Below, piece after piece: positions 12,440-50,733 of a DNA stretch of 64,000 nucleotides. The stretch is from Casuarius casuarius. Lineage: Eukaryota; Chordata; Aves; Casuariiformes; Casuariidae. Location of the stretch: positions 248,001 through 312,000 of the forward strand of contig PTFA01000402.1 of NCBI GenBank assembly GCA_003342895.1. The letters are read 5' to 3'. The first letter of the stretch is position 1; the number at the start of each line of letters is the position of its first letter. Both the position numbers and the translations under genes were made by a program. The notes beneath the pieces are model-generated. The model was not told the DNA's origin. It ran no database searches and worked only from the letters and a program-made list of their open reading frames with translations.

Positions 12440-13130
12440 AAGAAATCATAGAAATGTAGTACTAACATGAACCTCACTAGGTTATCTAATCCATTCCTGT
12501 ATCTGAGGAGGGGTCAAATATGCCTACACTATTCTTCACAGCTATTTTTCTGAATTATTTTTAAACACCTTCTATGAAAGCTTTTTCTTAGATCGCTGTT
12601 CTGTCATTTATCTTACTGTCATTAAGAAATAATTGAGAAATTTTTCTTGTTTTCATCAGGTTTTCATCTCCCCTGCAGTAAACTAAGCCAAATATTTCTT
12701 GCCCAGTCTTTTTAGATGGAAAAAAAAATGACCATGTGCTCTTTATTGTATCCTTCTATTCTTTAAATATAAATTCTTTAAATAGAAGGATACAATAAAG
12801 AGCACATGGTCCCCCTTTCATCATTTACTTACTAGCTTAAGCAAAGTCAGTTTGTTCAAGTCTTCCTCATAGCTTATATTTTGTAAGTGTACCACTTTCA
12901 TCATTTTCTTCTGAATTTTATTTCTCTCTTAAATTGCCATGTCTAAAATTAGGCACAGTATTCAAGCTGCAGCTTCAGCACTGCTAAATAGAGCAGAAGA
13001 ATCATCTCCTGTGAGGTGCACACAGCACTCCTGTTAATACATTACAAAATTAAATTTGTCCTTTATTTTTTGCATCATCATGTTGATTTGTGATTCACTG
13101 TAACTGTAGCTCCCTTTCTGCAAAATCCTA
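12440..13130 (-). mobile_element. CR1 retrotransposon, antisense
   Basis: From the AAATCATAGAAATGTAG end onward the sequence follows the reverse complement of a CR1 3' part: GGTTATCTAATCCATTCCTG, later TCTTCCTCATAGCTTATATT, then AGGCACAGTATTCAAG and CACTCCTGTTAATACATTA. Strongly diverged, so an old insertion. It is interrupted by the inverted repeat at 12730-12811. Confidence 0.75.
12730..12811. repeat. Perfect 31-bp inverted repeat, 20-nt spacer
   Basis: Left arm 12730-12760 (starts GACCATGTGCTCTTTATTG) and right arm 12781-12811 are exact reverse complements; the spacer is AT-rich. The left arm fits the CR1 sequence it sits in and the right arm does not, so the right arm appears to be an inverted copy of the left. 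Confidence 0.9.
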
Positions 13131-13469
13131 TCATGTCTGGCTGTCTTTGGTAAGACTATACTGGCCACATTTCTGTCAAGTCGTTAGCAGGTTCTAAGAT
13201 GTCCCTAGAGTAGGGATCCCTGTCTGACCATGACATCCGCAAGCATGGGAAAAGAAAGATCCATTAGCAGCTTTGCAGCAAAGCATTTTTTATGTAGTAC
13301 AGGATTTTCTCTGGGATAGCTGTAACAGCAAAATTTCCTCCTGCTTTGCTCCACAGACAACTCAGTTGCATAAAACTCTTGCTGTTTTTTAATGACAAAC
13401 CTAGATTTGGTTTTCTGTCAAACTTTTTTGTAACCCTCTATTGCTATATGGTTAATGTTAATGGTAAAA

Positions 13470-14230
13470 CATCAGGTCAATATTCATCAGCAATCAAAAA
13501 GGCTAATACAGCATTAGGAATGACTAATAGTAGGCTTGTTGCTATTGTGATTGCCTGGAATTATCAACACAGTTTGCTTTGCTCTGTCACTACCCTGAAT
13601 ACTGCAGGCAGTTCTGGTCATCCTGTCACAAAAGAATTGTGAACTAGAAAGGTACAGAGAGAAGCAACTAGGATAAACATGAGATTATACAAACAGCCAT
13701 AATAGGTGAGATCAAAGATCTAGCTAATGCAGTGCTTTCTAAGAGTGACCAACAGCAGGGGCCAAGAGAAGGCTATAGGAACAGTCCATGTGTGCATTTG
13801 TACTATACTCTCCCAGCCTCCACTAAGTTATGAGTAAAGTAGTAAGGAAAATCTGCTGTATGAGGAAGAGTTAAATAGATTATTTACCTTAGAAAAGAGA
13901 CATCTGAATGGGGTTATGATACAGGAATACAAATCATAAATGGCATGGAAAAAGTGCGTGAAGAATGGATATATACTATTTTGTATAACAAGTTAGGAGA
14001 CTCCCAGTGAACTTTTCAAGCATCTAGATTTAAAACAATCTAAATTAATGCTTTTTGTCTAACACAGAAGTAAACTGTATGATGCAGTTTACTTGCGTAA
14101 GTAGGCTTATGCTTAAGTAAAGTTTAAGTTAATTAGGAAACTCCCTTCTGAAGGTTGTTGTGGATGCCAACAGGATAAAAAGATCAAAGAAATTAGAAAT
14201 TATAGGGGGAAAAGTTTATTTGGGTTGTAA
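13470..14230 (+). mobile_element. CR1 retrotransposon, sense
   Basis: Matches the coding-strand CR1 pattern: AAAGGCTAATACAGCATTAGG, then TACTGCAGGCAGTTCTGGTC, then AACTAGAAAGGTACAGAGAG, and later ATAAATGGCATGGAAAAAG. No intact reverse-transcriptase frame remains. Together with the antisense copy just upstream it forms a diverged inverted pair. Confidence 0.75.
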
Positions 14231-15041
14231 AATACAAAAATGTACACAGAATTGTTCCTCAAGAAAACTGTAAGCCATAGACTGCTGGAAGGTGAGAGGG
14301 TTTTCTGTGCTGCCTTTTCTCCCTTAGCATTCCCAGACGAGCCCTGCCAAAGCAAGCTGGGCCCCAGGTCTGACAGCGCAGCTATTTTTGGGATCCCTGT
14401 GTCTCAGCTTCTGTAATCCCTCTGGTCACTACCAGCCTGTGTATTTTTTAAGGCCAGATTACATACACATGCTGTGTAGGTCACAACTGGAGGAGGTGAT
14501 CTGTACTGCTCCCATATAGCTATGTACAATTACCCATCAGCTACTCCAGCTGCCAACAGTGGGTCAGCTGTGCCTTTGCCATCGGCTTCAAGTAAGGAAG
14601 AGACTAACTTTGCTCTCTCAGGAGCAGAGCTAGGGTTAAAATATGATACTGAGAATCAGCATCTATTCCCTGACTTTTATCATACCTTGGTGTTGAGTTT
14701 ATGGATGTCACCAATAAATGTTGCTTTGCTTTTTTTGCGGGCATGGCTTTGCTGGGAGGGAGAAGGCACCCTGTAGGCTGCTCAAGAGATGGTAAGCAAA
14801 AGGGTGTTATAACGATCTTCTTCATTCTTTTACTCATCCTAGGATGAGTTCCAGCTATTCTCCTTAATTAAAAACCTTAAAAAAATTACTATTTTCCTTT
14901 TGATAATGGTGATGAACACTAATATGAAAGGCCCTGTCAAAAGCATATGGGCCCCATACATTAAGATGTATAGTGCTATCAGGTATCAGTAAGATCATAA
15001 TCTGATCCCTGGCATCAGTCTTACGTTACAGAGCCATGACA

Positions 15042-15120
15042 GGTTTTGGGTAGACCTTAGCTTTTTTTTTTTTTTTTTTTNGGTTTTGGGTAGACCTTAG
15101 CTTTTTTTTTTTTTTTTTTT
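15042..15120. repeat. Direct duplication around one N (assembly artefact)
   Basis: The same ~39-nt segment, GGTTTTGGGTAGACCTTAG followed by C and a poly-T run, occurs twice, separated by a single N at 15081. This looks like two contig ends that overlap but were placed side by side. Confidence 0.9.
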
Positions 15121-15682
15121 CCCCCCCCTTCTCTGTTCTCTTTGTCCCCTAATGTGCTGGGCATTTGCTTTACATAGGTTATATAAGCTCCTGCACCTGG
15201 AGATGAAGTTGTTTATATTGTGGATTGGCACTACAAACTTAGCAACCAGGTTACAGGTGCTAAGCTCAGAGCTACTTAGAAGAGCATATTATCAACAGAG
15301 GGCCAGCCTTAGTGATACTTCCAGGGAGAGGCTAGCAACCGTTATGAACAGACAAAGAGATTCATGCTGGGCTAACCTTCTGTGACCATTGCAACCTGCA
15401 GCACAAAAATGCAGTGAGAGAAATGGCAAAAAACTGCTGTGTTTGGACATCTATCCTAACCTACAGCATTGTATTTGGACATCTGTCCTTCCCTTTTTTT
15501 ACCTTGGAGTGAAACTGAAGATTTTCTTTCCTCATTTTCTCACAATCTTGTATTTTTTCTAATGGAATATTGCTTCTATAAAGATCTTGGAGGAGGAAAA
15601 AGACGCCACTGAAAACCTGTCTGCCTTTGCTTAGCTGCTTAATCCACTTCTAGCCTGCCTACAGTTCTGGGAGGTTACTACA

Positions 15683-28306
<12,624 letters not shown>

Positions 28307-28792
28307 GTAAACGGGCTGGCACAGCGTGACCTGCTTTAACCCTTCCTCCTGCAGATGTGAAGTAATAGGGTAGAACAGAAAATCTCATGCCTTAAGGTAA
28401 CTGGCTTTTCACTAGGGTGAGCCTAAAGTATTGTCTTTAACATAAAAATAGGATTAAGGAGACTTAGACAATGATCTGATAAACTAAATCTTATGGAATA
28501 ACTTTGCTAAATAATTAACCCTCACTTACTATGGAAAAAACATGAGAATCAGACAAGGTCTACAGATGTTACTAGGTAAGAAAAAACGGTCTTACTCCCA
28601 TGCCCAGCCTGCAGGTGGCATACCCGTAGCTCAACAGTGCTGGGCGGCTCCAGTCTGCAATGGCTGTTGTGCTAGGTTTTGGGATCCGTGAGAATCCAGC
28701 AGAGACCTGCTAAATGAGGGCTGACCGTGATCTACATTCAGGCTACCATTTACCAGTATTTATATCCTTAAAATACTGTGGAGGCATTTGCT

Positions 28793-28862
28793 AATAAAAA
28801 GTTCCAAAAAAGACTGTCACTAAGAAAATCTGTATAGAGGGAGGGAAGAATGTATAAATAAA
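28793..28862 (+). terminator. Candidate C21orf58 polyadenylation signals
   Basis: Two AATAAA hexamers, at 28793-28798 and 28857-28862, about 490 and 550 nt after the stop. The second is followed by a TG-rich stretch (GCTTGTGCTTGC) that could be the downstream element. Which one is used cannot be told from sequence alone. Confidence 0.5.
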
Positions 28863-31800
28863 GCTGAGCCTTTGGGACAAGCTTGTGCTTGCAACTGGGG
28901 TGTTTTTTTCAAGTGCAGAAATGGATGGACTTCTCCCCAGGCTACCCCCAGGTCTGTAGAGTCCTCAAGCCCTTAGCAGAGGTAAGCAGCCAGCTCCTCC
29001 CAGTGCTCACCTGCCTGTGTCTTCCCTGCTATCTCAGAGCTTCTCTTGGACTGCTTTCTGGATGTTGGCAGATCACTCCCAGGGACTAGCTTTTGAATAA
29101 GTGTATGAGCAATCCCTCTGCCCACCGTAAGCCTACCATAAGCCAGCCTGCTCCTGTGGATACCAGTGGCGGGAGGGGACTTTAGCAAGGATCCAAGCAA
29201 AGAGAGAGCAATGGTCTTGCTATTGTCAGGAAGGGATAGCAAGAAGGGAGGCACAGAAGCAGCAGTTCTAGAAAGTGCTTATGTGCTGATGCTGGTAAGG
29301 AATACCATTGCTAGAGTGTGGTCTGTGCCTGGGGATTTTGGCACAGGGAGACACTATCACTTTTGTCAGGACACAGCTTTTATTTCTGTGCTACTTCTCT
29401 TTCAAAGGCTTAGTAAACAGAAGCACAGGATGGAGGAAGCTGCATCCTCAGGCATGGGCGATCTTCTGGAATGGGTATCTGTATGGTCCTCTTTAGCATG
29501 GGATTTGAATTCCTAACAGATGTTTAGCTAATGGGATTGTAAAGGCTAAGCATTTCTACCCCTTTCACATTTGCATGGATTTGTAATCTGTACGGGTACA
29601 CATCTCCCAGCTGCTTCCAGCATCAGTGCAGTTAGCTGTTGCTTACCTATTCGCAGAAATCAGCAAAGGGAGATCTTGTCAAAGCTTTTAAGCTGGTGTC
29701 TTTCTCCCTCTTCAGCTACCTTCTGTCATGAATTCTGAGCTCCTGCACATCTACACTGTCCTTTTGCAGCTGCAGCAAACACACATTCTTGGTTATCACC
29801 AAACCCAGTAAAGCCATTTTTCTTGTTACAGGTGGCCTGAGTACTGACAATACATGTTTCTCTACAAGTGGACCGTGGCCTCACTGAGGTCAGCTTTCAT
29901 TAGAACACTTCCTAAGTAGTCTGACAGCTAAATGTCTGTACAACTGCACATTGTTGGCGCAAGAAGTGAGCAGGAGAAAGACTGCAGATCTTCAGATGTA
30001 CCATGCACCTGTGGTCAGCTCACCAGTTTCAGCTAGTTCAACTGTTTCTTCTCATCTTCCGTTCCCAGAGCAGCAGCAAATGGTCACTGCTTTCCCAAAA
30101 CCAAGAAATTCTGTCCCAAAATGTTCTACAGGCCTAACATCTCACAGTGGCCCCAGGGCATGAAATGAGCTTAACACCAGTATTGTTTGAACCATTACAA
30201 ATGAGTATGACCCAGCTCCAGGGATAAGAGTCTCCTTCACATGTGATTCAGGAAAATGGGCTTTACAAAGGAGACAGCTGCCTGCCTCTGGAAAGATAAT
30301 GCAAGTAGAACAAAGGATTCCTGAATAAGGTTTTAGTCACCTAAAGTATTCTTCTCTCAAGGTTTTAAGTTTTACTGTCTGAGAGATTACTCTCAGTAAT
30401 TACCTGTCTGGGGAACCACAAACTAGAGGAACCAGATAAATGCAAGTTACCTGCATAACAGATGAAAACACTGACACTGTATTTTCCTAAAAATTAAGCC
30501 TCTCCCCAAACTTTGAGTTGGGTTTACAAGGCTTGTAGTATATGGATAAATAATTCTCAGTGGAGAAAGAAATGAAAAAATCTGTTTCTGTGCTTTTTCT
30601 CAGAACTGTCATTTGATTTAAATGTTTAAAATACAATGCCTGCACCCACATCTAACTGCAGTTCACTTTTTCTGCCTCAGGAGGGCTCTGACTCTCAGTC
30701 TCCTAAGTTGTATTTGTAACGGTAACCGCGGTTTTCTTCTCAAACACCTATTGGAGACTGATTTAAGCGGTCAGGAATTGTGTATATGTGTTTCACTATT
30801 CCACAATCTTTCTTTCATACATTCAGGGTTTAGATTTGGTTAAAAAAAATCAGAGGTTATTCCTTGAATATTAATGTCTTTTTCTTCAGCGATGTATTAT
30901 AAACCAAGACCTTTCCCTTCTTTACTTTTTCCATTAATTTTCAGATGGCAGGCTTTAATCTGAGACCATGCTATCTTGTTCTTTTTGCCGTCTTTTAGGA
31001 TTCCTTGGAAGACTCAGAGTTTTATTCAAGTGACGTCTTTCTCATGGCTTTCAGCAGTCGTTGTGCTTAATGCAAAAAGATGAACAATGAGTTAGTAGCA
31101 CTTTTAAGTGTCTTGTTATCTTGTCTGTTTTTTAAACTGGATTTATCCGATGCATCATGAAGGAGTTTATTGATTCAGAATGCTGGCATTGTTGTTTAAG
31201 TATTCCACCAAAATAAAAAAGAGCATCTTTACACTGGTTTTGCCTGATGAAGTTTGCATCCAAGTCTGATGAAGAAAACCAAGAGACTTAAATTTTGCTT
31301 GGAATGGTTACCCAGAGGAAAAGGTATTACACTGGACATAAATAATCCCCGGTTTGTGAAGTTTAGTCCGTTTTACCAAGAACTATTTTCAGTAGCTAAG
31401 TTTGGCAGAAATAAGCTGATCTGTATCATCTTGGAAGAAAAGAACTTTCAAACTCTAGTAGTGGTCAGAGTCTCCTTTGCATTTGGGGTATTTAGTTCAG
31501 GGTAGGTGAGCAATCCCTAAAAATATCCATCTTTGACAATGCATTTCCAGATCAGAAGTCGGGTGTTTTCAACTGCATTTCCAGAGAGATACTTTATTAG
31601 CTGAACAAAAAAGAGAGGGACTTTCACAAATGGTGTTTTACTTGCTGTCTCTCCCAAATCTTCTTACTGGTTTAGGTAAAATTTTAGTATGTTAAATCAC
31701 TAGCACATCTCAATGGATATTCTGGTATGGACGGACCTTTCCAGTGTTACAGAGATTAAATGGCTGAGCTATAGAGAACCAGGCTCTGCTAATAATGTGA

Positions 31801-31984
31801 TCTGTGGTGTTTTACAGAAATGTTTTCCAAAGCAGGCTTACAGGGTTAGGCCTGAAGCTTCTGCAAGGAACATTTAGCTCTTCCTGACCTACCATTTCTT
31901 CTTAGATAGATCATTAAATTTGAAATAATCCTTAAATGCTGGACAATCCTGTGATTATTTATTCCAATATTTAGTTTTCTTCAA

Positions 31985-32135
31985 CTACTGGTCTGCGAAG
32001 CGCTTTTTCTTTTTTATGTATTGTTGCCTATTGATGAATTGGATGCTCTCCACACTGGTGCCTCCTGCTTCTGCAGCAGGAGTGTCGTCCGGCCCGCCTG
32101 CCCCCGGCCTTCGCTCTGCACTGCCTGTGCCGGGA
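31985..32135 (-). CDS. Possible terminal exon of unidentified gene
   Basis: I do not recognise this sequence. On the minus strand an acceptor (CTGCTGCCTCCCACCCAG) opens a 49-codon frame, rich in Gly/Pro/Ala at first and ending SVESIQFINRQQYIKKKKRF then ADQ and TAG. An AATAAA hexamer lies 22 nt past the stop. The stretch is CpG-bearing and GC-rich within AT-rich DNA, as exons here are. No upstream exon joins convincingly, so this may be chance. Convergent position next to C21orf58 would suggest YBEY by human synteny, but the sequence does not resemble YBEY. Confidence 0.3.
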
Positions 32136-33170
32136 CTGGGTGGGAGGCAGCAGCAGATGAGCATGCCAGCACTGGGTAAGGGAGGAGCGCACAGCTCGCA
32201 CTTGAGCTCAAAAACAGCCAAAATGCCACCTCCTCTGCGGGCAGTATATGCACCTGTGATTCTTTCTTTTCCTCCAGTCCCCCTATCCACCTCAGTTTTC
32301 GTGAGTGTCTGTTCTGCCTTTAACAATAACCACCCCTGCCCTTGACATCCTCTCTACCTGCATGTATGGCTCCCTCTAAACAGATTGCTCTCCCCTAAAA
32401 AAGTGTTGAAAGATCACCAACGTCACAGAATCATGGCTGACACTGCCTGTGCAACCCTAATCTAAGGATTATTACTGCATCTAAGGAAGCAGTATTATAA
32501 GACCAACTTTAATTACATGATTCTATACTGTATATCCACAGGAGATCATGAATTAATTAGCATATCTTAAAATACGGTTATTAAATTGGTAAGCCACAGC
32601 GCTGGAGTAATCTGTAAAGCCTACAGCACAAATATTCAAAGGGTGCCGTGAGTGAGATTTCCAAATAATAACTGTCACTGCTGGAAGCTAATGCTTTGCT
32701 GTCTGTGCTCTGAAAACAATTCATGAATAATTTTACTGCTAATTACCGTGTAAAACTTACCTTGCTCTCTGGCTCCCCCCCCTCCACTTTCTGTGCCCCT
32801 TTGTTGTATGTGGGCTTTGTGGGTGGGACGAGAAGAAATGGGCTTGAATACCAAGAAGGGCAATTTAGGCGAGGCAGGAAAGCTTCCTAGCTGTAGGGAT
32901 AACAGCATGCTAAAACGGATCATCTGGAGAGAGAATGAAATCTCCATCCTGGGAGGGCTCTTAGAGCAATTCAGACAGGTGCATAGGTATCACATAAATA
33001 GAGCTGATCCTGCCTTCGGGCAGACTTTTTAGTTCTGTTTTCTTTGGTGTAGATATGTTGGCCAATCAGATAGTATAAATCAATTCACTGTTATGCAGAT
33101 CAGGGAAAACTACTGGAGCATCTTCTGTGGTGACTTATTTATATGAAATGTCAGGGCCATGCTTGCACTA

Positions 33171-33735
33171 ATAGGTTTTAAATGCCCTGACCAGCCTCAC
33201 CTAGGGCCACAGGAGCCCCATTTAAGCTCATCCCTGGGCCTTTAGTCCTTGCCTGAGCTATGCTGTAGGTATCCTTGTCTCCTGCTTGGTTGCAGCTATG
33301 CCTCTGTCTTTCTGTGGAGCTTGTTGGTCCAGGCCCCAACCCGTGGACTGACTTCATGGCCTAACCTTGGACCTGCCTTGTCATTATGGACCTGGCTGGT
33401 GATCACTGGGCTATGTCTGACCCTGGTTACCTTCACTGGGCCTGATCCTGACCTGTAGACTGACTTCCCAGCTTGACCTCAGATCTGCCTCAAACGTGCC
33501 CAGCAGCTCAGACTTTTGGTTGATCCTGGCTGCTCTCCTTAGACCTGCCTGCTGGTGAGGCCTCTGCCCTGCTGGCTGCAGTGTCCTCCTTGGCTCCTGC
33601 CCGTTGGGCAGCAGTCTGCCTGCGCTGTGCCTTGACGTGCAGTGCAGAACCCTGCTGTGCTTGTGCCAGTATCTGGTCTCTCTCCTTCGAGAGAGCTCTG
33701 TTGCTCTGGGCTGTGCATTGCAGGGTTTGCAATCA
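33171..33735 (-). repeat. Unclassified interspersed repeat, copy B (inverted)
   Basis: The reverse complement carries the same landmarks as the copy at 16.4 kb: AAGGCCCAGGGATGAGCTTA, AATGGGGCTCCTG, CTAGGTGAGGCTGGTCAGGG, GGGAAGTCAGTCTACAGGTC and CAGCAGGGCAG..CCTCACCAGC. The order of landmarks is preserved. Confidence 0.75.
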
Positions 33736-34504
33736 GCGGTAGTTAGTGTACGCAGTGTATGCTTTTTCTCTGGTTGTTATTGTATGTAGGCTGTAATCTA
33801 GATACTACCGGAGTAGTGGAGAACTGAATTTCAGCACGGCCTTATTTTTTTTTTTTCTTCAGATCGTGGACTGTATTTATTCTTGGATAAGAAAGCATAT
33901 TTGTCCCCTGCTTTAGGACAAGTAGCATTCTAATGCTTACTCCTGAACGCCTTACTACTAAAACAGCTGAATTAGTGTATTTTTTTTTTTAAGTCTGCCA
34001 CATGCAGCATTGTCCACCCTTTCAGCAGAGCAGTTCATTCCAAGAAAAAGCACGCAAAATGATGCACATGGCTAAAGTCATATAAGGATTGTGCAGTGCA
34101 GGCCTGGGGCATCCACTCAGTCACATCCCCAAAATACTCAAGCCATACACAGGTTCTTTGGGTGAAAGATCTAATTGCAGCTGGGATCAGGCCATTTGGT
34201 CAAGCAATATGTCTTTATTCCTCCTCTCAGAGAAGTGTGTGTGAGCACTCAGCAAAAGCCAGGTGGCTGCAGTTCCTCCTGCTCGATACAGGCACATAGG
34301 CTGAATTGTATTGGGATGGGGGAGTGATACTTGAAAACTAGAATTTCATTACAAATGTCAAAAGAGGCCTTATAACAAAGCCTTGCTAAATAACACTACA
34401 GTCATACTACGGCAAATGAACAGCTGTTTGCCAGGCTGATTCACTGCGGGGTCTGAGGTGGAAGCGAAAATTTGAATATTAACTAGGGAAGAAGAAAAAG
34501 GACA

Positions 34505-34528
34505 TGACTCAGCCACCACTTCCTTTTC
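34505..34528. promoter_or_regulatory. AP-1/MARE-like and PU.1-like sites upstream of KMO
   Basis: TGACTCAGC (34505-34513) fits an AP-1/half-MARE site. CACTTCCTTTTC (34517-34528) reads GAAAAGGAAGTG on the other strand, close to the PU.1 consensus. They lie 110-130 nt before the KMO start codon. No TATA box or CpG island is seen. The binding assignments are inference from motif shape. Confidence 0.45.
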
Positions 34529-34636
34529 TTTCTCCTCCCCTCTAGCAAATGTAGCACATCAGCGAAGTGAGAAGAGGCATTGGGCTCTCCGGGCACAGTA
34601 GCAGTAAAAACTTGCTCCTCAGAGGCTGTCACAGCA

Positions 34637-50704
<16,068 letters not shown>

Positions 50705-50727
50705 ATGTAAAGGGAGCTCCTACATGG

Positions 50728-50733
50728 AATAAA
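50728..50733 (+). terminator. KMO: KMO polyadenylation signal
   Basis: AATAAA 24 nt after the TAA stop, followed by a T/G-rich stretch (GGGCTGTTGGCTCAG, then GTTGTTTCTCTTGG). It predicts an unusually short 3'UTR of roughly 45-50 nt. Confidence 0.8.

Larger units (their letters stand above)
9991..15653 (+). other. C21orf58 5' region / first intron
   Basis: No coding exon recognised. If transcription of C21orf58 begins in the CpG island, this stretch is its first intron. It contains two CR1 copies in opposite orientation, a perfect inverted repeat and an assembly duplication, all listed separately. Confidence 0.5.
28863..34504. other. C21orf58-KMO intergenic region
   Basis: No recognised gene. 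It holds a possible minus-strand terminal exon at 31985-32135, a possible minus-strand exon at 32761-32842, and the second copy of the unclassified repeat. The rest shows no structure that I can name. Confidence 0.55.

Noticed and set aside
31985..32345. YBEY as the minus-strand gene converging on C21orf58
   Set aside because: Human synteny would predict YBEY here, but no YBEY motif (such as the HGxxHLxG metal site) is visible in this block.
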